A DNA stretch of 64,000 nucleotides, from contig JAFWKQ010000062.1 in NCBI GenBank assembly GCA_017545665.1, positions 1-64,000 on the forward strand. The letters are read 5' to 3'. Origin of the DNA: Atopobiaceae bacterium (GTDB taxonomy: Bacteria; Actinomycetota; Coriobacteriia; Coriobacteriales; Atopobiaceae). The translations under genes and the position numbers were made by a program. A model generated the notes under the pieces. The model was given only the letters and a program-made list of their open reading frames with translations. It had not been told where the DNA came from and did not search any database. Of the stretch, positions 14,878 through 22,744 are shown piece by piece. The first letter of the stretch is position 1. Every line of letters starts with the position of its first letter.

Positions 14878-16941
14878 ATGGCTGGATTTAGATGCACAAA
14901 GGGTGTCCTGCTTATAGTTGCCGTGCTGGAGATGGTGTTGTGTCTCGTGCCGGGAATGGCATTGGCGACCGATGACACGTCAGGAGAGAATTACGTGACT
15001 GTTGCGCTTTCGGGGTTCAATGTTGATGTCGTGGCGGACGGGTCAAAAACTGGTACGGAGCTTCAGAGTTCGGTATCCGGTTACATTGACGCCAATGACG
15101 AGGGCGGAGGCCACACCTACTTTGCCGGAAGATCAGAGAAATGCCTGCCAGATAGTGGTCTTATAACCTTGAACAACGGAATGGCATTTCAGCTGGGAGG
15201 CTATGGCGCTTCCAATGCCTTGCGGCTTGAGGCTTCGCAAGAAGGTACGCTCAATTTGGGTGAGCTGGGGAGCGGGTGCAAAAAGGTCGCTATCCTTTGC
15301 ACCGCTGCCGGAACCTCCGATGGTAGCGCCAAATTGGTGGTGACCCCGTTATATGGTACGGATAAGAAACCGGCAAGTGACGGGAGTGGAAACGCCGTTT
15401 CGCAAGCAATTGAGATTCCTGATTGGAATAGGTCGGTATATGACGGGAATCTGACCTACAACAGAATTCGAATATCAAACGCACTGACCGATGACGGATT
15501 CGCGCTGTACGTGGCGGAGGGGATCGACGTGGATTCCTCGAAGGAGTTGACGGCAATTCGCTTCAAAAACACCTGGGGCGAGATAGCGACCATCTTTGCC
15601 GTCTCCGCGCTACCGCTCGAGCACGAATGGAGTTATTCCGCCTACGGCGCGAGCATAACCGCAACCTGCGGCAAACAGCCCTGCTCCGTATTGACCAAAC
15701 CCACACTCGCCATCGTGGCACCCACACTCAAGGTCGAGGGCGGCGAGGGCAGTGCGAAGGCGACCGTAATAGCAAACCGAACCTGGACGGCGGACAACGA
15801 ACTGCCCAACAAACCCAAGGTGGTCTACTGGAGCGGTGAAACTCAGCTCGACGAGGCGCCCACGACCGAGGGAAGCTACAGGGCCGAGATAACCGTAGAA
15901 GGCGCAACGGCGAAGCTTGAATACACCATAGAAGCAAAGACGCCTGCCGTCATAGCAAAGAGGCCGGAGGCGAAAAACCTCATCTATAACGGGAGCGCGC
16001 AAGAGCTCGTGTCGGCGGGCGAGGCTACGGGTGGCACGATGAAGTACGCGCTCGGTTCGGATGCCACCAACGCGCCGGTAGATGGCTGGGACACGGCCGT
16101 CCCCAGCGGCACGGACGTGGGGACCTACTACGTCTGGTACAAGGCTGCAGGCGACGCGAACCACGTCGACTCCGAGGCTGCGAGCGTGACCGCGACCATC
16201 GCCGCGCCGAGCTACGACGTCGTTTCCGGCGCAGACTCCACATGGACCCAGGGATCCGGGAAGGGTCTCTCCTTCACCTTCAAGCGCCCCGACGAGGGCA
16301 CGGAGGACACGACCTTCTCGCACTTCGCCTCTGCCTCCGTGGACGGCAAGGAGCTCGTAAGGGACACCGACTACACCGCCGCCAAGGGCAGTGTGGTGAT
16401 CACGCTGACGTCCGCCTACCTGCAGAAGCTCGGCACTGGAAAGCATACCCTCAAGGCGACCTTCGACGACGGGTCGGCGGACGCCGCCTTCACCGTGGCC
16501 GAGGCTGGCGCGACCGTTACTGTTACCTTCGACGCCAATGGCGGCAAGGGGACCATGGCAAAGATGTCCGTCGCAGCCGGCGAGACCGTGTCGCTCACCA
16601 AGAACGCCTTCACGCGTGACGGCTACACGTTCTTGGGCTGGAACGACAAGGCCGACGGGTCCGGCGCCTCCTATAAGGACGGCGCCAGCGTAGAGGTCAC
16701 CTCTAACATGACCCTCTACGCGCAGTGGATCAAGAGCTCGGGCTCGTCCTCCAGCAATGCCGCGACATCCGGATCCTCTAGCAATACCGCGACGACGTCA
16801 GGTACCACCAGCAATGCCGCGACTTCCAGAACCTCCAGCACGCTCGCCAGGACCGACGACCCGACGTCCTTCGTGGCCGTCCTGGCTTCGGCGGCCATGG
16901 GTGCTACCGCATTGGCGGCGGGCTGGCACAGGAGGCGCTAG
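14878..16941 (+). CDS. Secreted multidomain surface protein with variant (LARTD) C-terminal signal
   Basis: A 687-residue exported protein. Signal peptide 1-31 (ends GMALA); an N-terminal beta-sandwich-like domain (about 38-245); an Ig-like region (about 270-355); a unit NLIYNGSAQELVSAGEATGG...TYYVWYKAAGDANHVDS (about 360-440); an X2-like domain (about 445-540, DSTWTQGSGKGLSFTFKRP); an InlB B-type repeat (about 545-625, VTFDANGGKGTM...GYTFLGWNDKADG...MTLYAQW); a Ser/Thr-rich linker; and a C-terminal TM plus RRR tail. The position of the sortase motif reads LARTDD rather than LPXTG. GAGGGG lies 6 nt before the ATG. Probably a wall- or membrane-anchored adhesin; ligand unknown. Confidence 0.82.
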   Translation: MAGFRCTKGVLLIVAVLEMVLCLVPGMALATDDTSGENYVTVALSGFNVDVVADGSKTGTELQSSVSGYIDANDEGGGHTYFAGRSEKCLPDSGLITLNNGMAFQLGGYGASNALRLEASQEGTLNLGELGSGCKKVAILCTAAGTSDGSAKLVVTPLYGTDKKPASDGSGNAVSQAIEIPDWNRSVYDGNLTYNRIRISNALTDDGFALYVAEGIDVDSSKELTAIRFKNTWGEIATIFAVSALPLEHEWSYSAYGASITATCGKQPCSVLTKPTLAIVAPTLKVEGGEGSAKATVIANRTWTADNELPNKPKVVYWSGETQLDEAPTTEGSYRAEITVEGATAKLEYTIEAKTPAVIAKRPEAKNLIYNGSAQELVSAGEATGGTMKYALGSDATNAPVDGWDTAVPSGTDVGTYYVWYKAAGDANHVDSEAASVTATIAAPSYDVVSGADSTWTQGSGKGLSFTFKRPDEGTEDTTFSHFASASVDGKELVRDTDYTAAKGSVVITLTSAYLQKLGTGKHTLKATFDDGSADAAFTVAEAGATVTVTFDANGGKGTMAKMSVAAGETVSLTKNAFTRDGYTFLGWNDKADGSGASYKDGASVEVTSNMTLYAQWIKSSGSSSSNAATSGSSSNTATTSGTTSNAATSRTSSTLARTDDPTSFVAVLASAAMGATALAAGWHRRR

Positions 16942-16977
16942 CTCATCGCTGGCATCTAACTCAGAAGGGGGGATCAC

Positions 16978-17736
16978 ATGGAGTACCGCGCAAACGTCAA
17001 CGGGATCGAGGTCTTGGCTTCCTATGGCCACGAGAGCGTCGAGCAGATCTTCTTGCCGCTGTTACGGCATCTTGGCGAGATCAGCCACAATAAGGGCTCG
17101 CGTGTGCTCGCAATGCTCGCCGCCCCTCCAGCAGCGGGTAAGTCGACGCTCGGGGCGTTCCTCGAACACCTCTCACGAACCACTCCCGGGCTGTGTCCCT
17201 TGCAGGCAATCGGCATGGACGGCTTCCACCGCCGTCAAGACTACCTAGAGACGCATACCATGGTGCGCGATGGGGCGCAGGTGAGTATGGCACAGTTCAA
17301 GGGCGCCCCCGAGACGTTCGACGTGGGTCTGCTGCATGCGGCGCTCGAGAGCGTGGCCTCGGGCGAGGACTGCCCCTGGCCAGCCTATGACCGCACCATC
17401 CACGATCCCATTGACGGTGCTCTGCGTGTGACTGAAGACATCGTGCTGGTGGAGGGCAACTACCTGCTGCTCGACTGGCCCGACTGGAAGGACCTGCGTT
17501 CGCTGGCCGACTACACGGTGGCGATTACGGCAGATCCCGAGATTCTGCGTGAGCGCCTGGTGGGCCGCAAGGCGTCAAGCGGCATGCCGTACGCCGATGC
17601 CAAGGCGTTCGTCGAGCGCAGCGACCTCTACAACGCGCGCACGGTTTTGTCGCACACGACGTCGCCCGACCTCATGCTAAGGCTTACGGCCAACGGCGAG
17701 TACGTGCTTCCGGTTAGCATGTTTCAAGACGAATAA
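16978..17736 (+). CDS. P-loop nucleoside/nucleotide (or sugar) kinase family protein
   Basis: A 252-residue cytosolic kinase of the uridine-kinase/pantothenate-kinase-like P-loop group. Walker A APPAAGKST is at residues about 46-54, the substrate-loop motif GMDGFHRR at about 79-86, and the Walker-B-like IVLVEGNYLLLD at about 156-167. A DRTIHDPIDGAL segment and a lid (ERLVGRKASSGMPYADAKAFVERSDLYNARTV) with the catalytic arginines follow. Relatives phosphorylate sugars or nucleosides; the substrate cannot be assigned. AGAAGGGGGG precedes the ATG. It stands alone, 37 nt after the surface-protein gene. Confidence 0.8.
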   Translation: MEYRANVNGIEVLASYGHESVEQIFLPLLRHLGEISHNKGSRVLAMLAAPPAAGKSTLGAFLEHLSRTTPGLCPLQAIGMDGFHRRQDYLETHTMVRDGAQVSMAQFKGAPETFDVGLLHAALESVASGEDCPWPAYDRTIHDPIDGALRVTEDIVLVEGNYLLLDWPDWKDLRSLADYTVAITADPEILRERLVGRKASSGMPYADAKAFVERSDLYNARTVLSHTTSPDLMLRLTANGEYVLPVSMFQDE

Positions 17737-17831
17737 TATGTTTGAAACGTATATTAGGCACCTATTATAATTCCCTCGTTACTTTGCGCTGGCGAACGTA
17801 GGCAGCGCTATTCGCTAACAGGGGGATCGAA

Positions 17832-18425
17832 ATGGGAGTCTTTTCCAAGCGCATGCGCTATCGCGAAGAAGGGGAGCAGGCGAACGTGTACAACGTGGAA
17901 AGCTTTGGCGACCCGGCTCGCTCGCTGTTCCTCTCCACCGATGTGATAAAGATTGGAATGAAAACCGACATAACCGATAGCGACGGCAACGTTGTGTACC
18001 ATAGCCAGAGGAAGACGGTTTCGATTCACGATAAGACCGAAGTCGTGGACTCCGAAGGTAAGCCCGTTGCGCATATCGAGAAGGTCATCCCTTCGGTGCG
18101 CGACCTGTACCTCGTGACGCTGGACGATGGGATGAGCTTCGAGTTTGCGAGCGAGCTTTTGCATGTTGTGAACGTGGTCTACAACATCAGCGAGCTGGGC
18201 TGGCAGCTTCGCGGGAGGCTCGCTGCATGGAACTTCCAAATTTATGACGAGGATGGCCAGGTAATCGCCGTCATCAGCGAGAAGGCCGTCTCGATCCACG
18301 ACAAGTACTGCATCGACATATACCGAACCGAGCAAGAGGGCACCGTCATCGCTATACTTGTTGCTCTCCAGCATGCGATACGAAACCGCAAGAAGCGGGC
18401 GCGCATATCTGCAAGCAGGATATAG
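17832..18425 (+). CDS. LURP-one-related (tubby-like) protein
   Basis: A 197-residue protein with the LURP-one/YxjI pattern: two repeated strand-rich halves built on FLSTDVIKIGMKTDITDSDGNVVYHSQRK...VSIHDKT and WNFQIYDEDGQVIAVISEKAVSIHDKYCIDIY. The family has a tubby-C-like beta-barrel; in bacteria its role is unknown, with phospholipid-scramblase-like ideas only by analogy. CAGGGGGATCGAA supplies the ribosome site. No signal peptide. Isolated gene. Confidence 0.78.
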   Translation: MGVFSKRMRYREEGEQANVYNVESFGDPARSLFLSTDVIKIGMKTDITDSDGNVVYHSQRKTVSIHDKTEVVDSEGKPVAHIEKVIPSVRDLYLVTLDDGMSFEFASELLHVVNVVYNISELGWQLRGRLAAWNFQIYDEDGQVIAVISEKAVSIHDKYCIDIYRTEQEGTVIAILVALQHAIRNRKKRARISASRI

Positions 18426-18500
18426 TCCGTTTGCTAGTATGAACTCATCGTCAACAGGATAAAGTACATCGCGACGTGCATTACCACCGTAACCCTTGTT

Positions 18501-18878
18501 GTGGCGGTTACGTACCTTCTTCCAACGCGCATGCAGCCAATTATTACCTTTCTGAACGGCACGAACCTCTTTCAACACACGCTGTGTCCCATTCTGGGAA
18601 TCGTCTCGCTGTTGTTCATGGATCCAGTGGAGAAGAGGGATAGCAGGTTGGCTCTGATCCCGACTGGACTCTATGCTCTCGTGATGACTCCACTAAATAA
18701 CTTCCGCGTTATTTCCGGGCCGTATGTCTTCCTAAGAGTTCACGATCAGCCGTGGTACATGAGCATCGTCTGGCTGATTGGCATTGGTCTCGTGGCATTC
18801 TTGGTTGCGGTGCTGCTACGCAGAATCTGTGGCAAAAGGAATCCGATGAGTCTGCCGGGTGCTGAGGGATCGGCATAA
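18501..18878 (+). CDS. Small membrane protein with doubtful 5' end
   Basis: From the GTG at 18501, 125 residues with three or so hydrophobic segments (for example NLFQHTLCPILGIVSLLFM and MSIVWLIGIGLVAFLVAVLL). The frame is open further upstream to a TAG at about 18433 and the upstream codons read YIATCITTVTLVVAVTYLL, clearly a TM helix, so the GTG would start inside a helix. The only upstream ATG (18438) is in a different frame and stops after seven codons. Either an unusual start codon is used or a small indel has broken the 5' end. Not recognised as a family. Confidence 0.45.
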   Translation: MAVTYLLPTRMQPIITFLNGTNLFQHTLCPILGIVSLLFMDPVEKRDSRLALIPTGLYALVMTPLNNFRVISGPYVFLRVHDQPWYMSIVWLIGIGLVAFLVAVLLRRICGKRNPMSLPGAEGSA

Positions 18879-18929
18879 AAGGACGAGTATAATAATGCGG
18901 TATTTGTCGAGGCGATTCGGTGGGAGTGG

Positions 18930-19703
18930 GTGAGCTCTATGGCCGTAGGCAGTGGTCTCTTTGCCCGCCATGGCAAGGCGATAAAGGAGGGCATTCGTGA
19001 TGGGATTCCCATTGGCGCTGGTTACTTTGTGGTTGCCTTCTCGCTTGGCATAGTTGCTCGCAATGCGGGTCTTTCCCCTTGGGAGGGCTTCGTTGCGAGC
19101 TTCTTGAACAATGCGTCTGCGGGCGAATATGCTGGCTTTACCCTGATGGCCGCCAATGCCTCATATTTGGAGCTTGCCGTCGTCACGTTCATTGCCAATG
19201 CTCGCTATCTGCTTATGAGTACGGCGTTGAGCCAGCGATTCTCGCCCAAAACGAGCATCTTGCATCGCGTCCTCGTAGGTTTTGACGTGACGGACGAGCT
19301 CTTTGGCATAGCCATCGCGCGTCCTGGTCCCATTGACCCGTTCTACTCGTACGGCGCATTCATACCTGCGCTTTTGGGCTGGTCTGTTGGTACGGCGTTG
19401 GGTATCGCCATGGGAAACGTCCTGCCCGCGCGTGCGGTAAGCGCACTCTCGGTTGCGCTCTACGGCATGTTCCTGGCCATAATTATTCCGCCGGCAAGAC
19501 AAAATCGCGTGGTGTTGGGATGCGTTGCCGTGAGCTTCGTCGCAAGCCTGGTTTTCTCCGTCGCTCCCTTTGTTGCAACGCTGTCGCCTGGCACGCGTAC
19601 CATAATTCTTACGGTGGCCATCTCTTCGATCGTGGCACTCGTCTTTCCCGTGTCGGATGAGGAGCTTATGCACGAGCAGCAGGGAGACGAGAATGCAGCA
19701 TAG
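18930..19703 (+). CDS. azlC: AzlC-family branched-chain amino-acid exporter subunit
   Basis: A 257-residue AzlC family membrane protein, the large subunit of the AzlCD exporter of branched-chain amino acids. The conserved N-terminus GIRDGIPIGAGYFVVAFSLGIVARNAGLSPWEGFVASFLNNASAGEYA and the ANARYLLMSTALSQRF block are present, followed by four or five further TM helices. A GTG at 18930 or an ATG at 18939 can serve as start; the ribosome site GGGAG does not separate them well. The 3' end overlaps azlD by 11 nt, so the two subunits are translationally coupled. Confidence 0.88.
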   Translation: MSSMAVGSGLFARHGKAIKEGIRDGIPIGAGYFVVAFSLGIVARNAGLSPWEGFVASFLNNASAGEYAGFTLMAANASYLELAVVTFIANARYLLMSTALSQRFSPKTSILHRVLVGFDVTDELFGIAIARPGPIDPFYSYGAFIPALLGWSVGTALGIAMGNVLPARAVSALSVALYGMFLAIIIPPARQNRVVLGCVAVSFVASLVFSVAPFVATLSPGTRTIILTVAISSIVALVFPVSDEELMHEQQGDENAA

Positions 19704-20001
19704 TACGCTTATGTATATTGCCGTGATGTCTGCGGTGACGCTTTCGGTTAAGATTTTGCCTCTCGCACTGATCCGCAAGCCCATCAAGAGCCGATTCATA
19801 CGCTCGTTTTTGTATTACGTACCATATGTCACATTGGCCGTTATGACGTTCCCGGCCATCGTGCAGGCTACGAACGTACCAGTGGCTGGCGCCATTGCCC
19901 TGGTGATAGGCATCGCGGCCGCATGGTTTGGCGCGAGCCTGTTTCAGGTGGCCGCGATTTGCTGTGCTCTTGTATTTGTCGTCGAGCTCTTTGTGTCCTA
20001 G
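19693..20001 (+). CDS. azlD: AzlD-family exporter subunit
   Basis: A 102-residue membrane protein with four TM segments and the AzlD pattern (SAVTLSVKILPLALIRKPIKSRFIRSFLYYVPYVTLAVMTFPAI). It partners AzlC for amino-acid efflux. The ATG at 19693 lies inside the azlC 3' end with GGGAG 6 nt upstream. A hairpin at 20020-20041 separates it from the convergent lipoprotein gene. Confidence 0.88.
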   Translation: MQHSTLMYIAVMSAVTLSVKILPLALIRKPIKSRFIRSFLYYVPYVTLAVMTFPAIVQATNVPVAGAIALVIGIAAAWFGASLFQVAAICCALVFVVELFVS

Positions 20002-20019
20002 CACGTGGCCCTATCAGAA

Positions 20020-20041
20020 ACCCTCCCGCAAGTGGGAGGGT
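20020..20041. terminator. Hairpin between convergent azlD and lipoprotein gene
   Basis: ACCCTCCC-GCAAGT-GGGAGGGT, a perfect 8-bp stem, 18 nt after the azlD stop and 28 nt from the end of the convergent gene. No long T run; it may act for both directions. Confidence 0.55.
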
Positions 20042-20068
20042 CTCTGGTGCTTATCGTGCAAAGTCGTC

Positions 20069-21208
20069 CTACGCCTGCTGGAAGAGCCATTCCATCGCGG
20101 CGATGCTGCGATAGGCATAGTCGAACGACGCCATGTGATAGGAAGCGCCGCCCATTCCGCCGCCTTGGCCACCGCCGCCCATTCCGCCGCCCGCAGGTCC
20201 GCCTTCGCCAGACGGTCCGCCCACAGGTCCGCCTTCGCCGGAAGGCGCAGATCCACCTCCTGGGCCAGCGGAATTTCCGGCGTCTGCGGAGATGGTACCC
20301 GTGGCCCAGGAGACGAAGTTGGCGTTCTTACCCTGCTCGAACAACTTCTTGGCGGCATCGGTGAGCTCGTCGGGCGTCCAGTTGCCGTCCCACTGAGCGG
20401 ATGCATACGGTACGGAGTCGGCGTCGAACATGGACATTACTTCGCTCATGCCTGCGGATGCGCTGGTGTCGTCCTCGGCCGCAAAGTATATGAAGCGTTG
20501 ATTCTCGAGCCCCTTGAGTGCGGAGACGTCCCATTGTCCGTCCACGAACATGCAGGCGGCGTAGAGATCGGGATACTCCGAGGCAAGAATGAGCGTGGTC
20601 ATGCATCCCATGGACTGTCCCGTGCCATAGACGCGGCTCTTGTCGACGGCATACTCGTTCGAGACGGAATCGATAAGCCGCTTCGTGAGCTCCACGTACT
20701 CGGTTGTGGTGTATCCGTTGTGATCGTCCAGAATGGTTTCGGGATAGGTGGGGACGCATACGATGCTGGGATGTGCCGCCTGCCATTCGTCAGTTGCCCA
20801 CACCAGCGCGCCCAATCCTTGGGTGAGCGATTGCTGGGCATCGCCCTTCGCACAGCTGGAGTCCGCAATGAAGACGACCATAGGATAGCTCTTTGAGGCA
20901 TCGTAGTCCTTGGGCAAGAACAGATTGTAGGTTACCGAAAGCCCCGTGTTGGAATCGACGTAGGTCTGCTGAGAAAACTTCTGGGGATACGTTGCCACGA
21001 GCGCGTCCTCGTCGTTGGCAATGGTGTTGGGCACCGTTCCTATTGCGCTCGTTGTGGATTGGGTGACGCTGGACTGACCCTCGACCTGTTGGCTCTCAGT
21101 CGTTTTGGAGCCCTCGGACTGGCTGCTCGCCGGCTGCCCACCGCATGCTGCGAGGGTCAGGCTCAGTGTAAGACCCGCAATGGTTGCCGTCACAATGCTC
21201 TTGCGCAT
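20069..21208 (-). CDS. Alpha/beta-hydrolase-fold lipoprotein (esterase/peptidase-like)
   Basis: A 379-residue lipoprotein. The lipobox LAAC follows a hydrophobic signal (residues about 3-21), then a Ser/Thr/Gln-rich linker to about 75. The hydrolase domain has the strand-turn SYPMVVFIADSSCAKGD, the nucleophile elbow GTGQSMG (Ser about residue 200), and FIYFAAEDDTSAS around the acidic residue. Near residues 318-362 is an inserted Gly/Pro/Ser-rich tract of imperfect GPSGEGGPVGG repeats, after which comes the SYHMASFDYAYR...EWLFQQ end that should bring the catalytic His. The family resembles PHB-depolymerase/S9-type esterases. The ATG at 21208 has AGGAG 5 nt upstream; TATAAA on the minus strand at about 21235 fits a -10 box. 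Confidence 0.8.
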   Translation of the reverse strand: MRKSIVTATIAGLTLSLTLAACGGQPASSQSEGSKTTESQQVEGQSSVTQSTTSAIGTVPNTIANDEDALVATYPQKFSQQTYVDSNTGLSVTYNLFLPKDYDASKSYPMVVFIADSSCAKGDAQQSLTQGLGALVWATDEWQAAHPSIVCVPTYPETILDDHNGYTTTEYVELTKRLIDSVSNEYAVDKSRVYGTGQSMGCMTTLILASEYPDLYAACMFVDGQWDVSALKGLENQRFIYFAAEDDTSASAGMSEVMSMFDADSVPYASAQWDGNWTPDELTDAAKKLFEQGKNANFVSWATGTISADAGNSAGPGGGSAPSGEGGPVGGPSGEGGPAGGGMGGGGQGGGMGGASYHMASFDYAYRSIAAMEWLFQQA

Positions 21209-21368
21209 GGCTACTCCTAACACGTGGGGTGTTTTATAGGGCGGACCACCATCCGCAGAACAGATTGCTTAAAACCTTAGCACACTCAGGCGTGTTTTTC
21301 GCGGCAACGAGTATTCGTGCACGAATTGCCATATGGCATAAACGAACCTTAATGCCTAACAGGCAACG

Positions 21369-21405
21369 GGGCCAGGCAATGGGGGTACTTCCCTTTGCCT
21401 GGCCC
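21369..21405. repeat. Inverted repeat with AGGCAA/TTGCCT words
   Basis: GGGCCAGGCAA (21369-21379) and TTGCCTGGCCC (21395-21405) are exact inverted copies 15 nt apart. Further AGGCAA (21361) and CCCTTTGCCTGAC (21432-21444) words surround it. It looks like a small nested palindromic element in the region without genes 21209-21510. Directly after it, 21444-21480 repeats the leader of the lipoprotein gene (see findings). Confidence 0.6.
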
Positions 21406-21510
21406 TATAACATCAGACAATGGCGAGTGTCCCCTTTGCCTGACAATGTTCTTGCGCATGGCTACTCCCAATACATGGGGCGCTATGTGGAATGGACAAA
21501 CGCCGAATGC

Positions 21511-22620
21511 CTAGTCGAGCTTGTAGAAGCCAACCACTTTGTCTGGACGGTCCTTTACGCGGTCTGCTGCAATCATCGCATAGACGAAGCGCTCCTCGAC
21601 GTCAGGCTCCTGCTTGGCGTTGGTGCATACACCAAAGCGAATGCTGACCTCGTCCGTCAGAGACTCGTCAGCCTGGATATCCAGCAATAACTCTTCCAGC
21701 AGCTGCTCATAGTCACTCTGGTGCGCGCAGTAAAGCAGGAACGTGTCGCCCTCCTGCCTGCAGCCGATGCCACCTGTCTTTCGCGCAAGTTTCCTTATGG
21801 TCTTGGCGAATCTGCGCGTCCTCGTCCTGCAGGCCGACGATCAGCAGGTGCTTTCCGTTTTCCTCGATCGTTGCGGCCTTAAGACGCACGTATGTGGGAA
21901 GGCCGTTCATCACCAGGCGATAGTCCAGGGCGAACACTCCGTTTTGCCCAATGGTGGCAAGGACGTTCTCCTTCGTAACTTGCTCGCGGAAGAGCGCCTG
22001 ATCGTCGGGATGAATAAGCCTCATACCGTTTTCGTGCGAGGTCTGGAAGAAGTCCGACCCGTGCTTGGCGATGCCGAGCCCCTCGTAGCTCTTTGAGGAA
22101 CTGTATTCCGTGTATTCCTCGGTTTCGAGGTCCACAAAATACAGCACAAGCAGGTTGCCATTGAGGGCATTCAGACGTTGGTACGTCTCACGCTCCTCCT
22201 TCGCGCGCTCAGCCGCCTTCTGGTTTTTAACCTGGGAATCGACGTCGCTCACACCAACGATTATGTGCTCGTCGTCCCCTGGGATCCTCGTGGCCTTCAT
22301 GCTCACATAGGTTGGCTTGCCATCGACGAGCAGTCGGTATTGATAGACGTAGGTGCCGTGTTCGTCTATGAGCTCGAGCAGCTCATCCCTACTGAGTACT
22401 TGCGCGATTTTGTCTTGGTCCTCCTCGTAGACGATGCGCTGGGCGTTTTGTTTGCTCTCCGCGAAGAAGTCGTCGCCGTATCGCGCAAGTGAATCGTTGC
22501 TCTCGTTGGTTCGAGAGCCAAGGTTCCCGATGCGATGTCCTTGCTAAAGCTCATGGTGTTAATAACGAAAAGAGGGCGCTTGTTTGGCTTGATGGAAGGC
22601 ATACGCATCGTCCTCACAAT
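21511..22620 (-). pseudogene. Decayed PAS-like/degenerate-GGDEF protein
   Basis: Read in three frames, the minus strand encodes two PAS-like units (YGDDFFAESKQNAQRIVYEEDQDKI...YVYQYRLLVDGKPTYVSMKATRIPG; then LNALNGNLLVLYFVDLETEEYTEYSS...YVRLKAATIEENGKHLLIVGLQ) and the end of a GGDEF domain (GGIGCRQEGDTFLLYCAHQSDYEQLLEELLLDI...EERFVYAMIAADRVKDRPDKVVGFYKLD, stop at 21511). Frame changes fall near 22490, between the start-like MSFSKDIASG and the first PAS-like unit, between the two PAS-like units, and near 21790. The PAS-like units are closely related to those at the end of 34475-37027. A broken paralogue; 22617 or so is the likely former start region. Confidence 0.7.
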
Positions 22621-22651
22621 CGTTCATTTGGAAAGCTAATGTCACCCTATA

Positions 22652-22681
22652 TTGAAAAGCGCAGGAGTAGTTTTGTATACT
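22652..22681 (+). promoter_or_regulatory. Promoter of the giant surface-protein gene
   Basis: TTGAAA, an 18-bp spacer ending in TTTTG, and TATACT: close to consensus in both boxes. It predicts a leader of about 57 nt before the ATG at 22745, which has GCGAGGTG as ribosome site. Confidence 0.6.
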
Positions 22682-22744
22682 TAATTTGTATGCAAAAAAA
22701 CTAGTCGACTCATAGGGCATTTGTTGCTATAGGCGAGGTGCACC

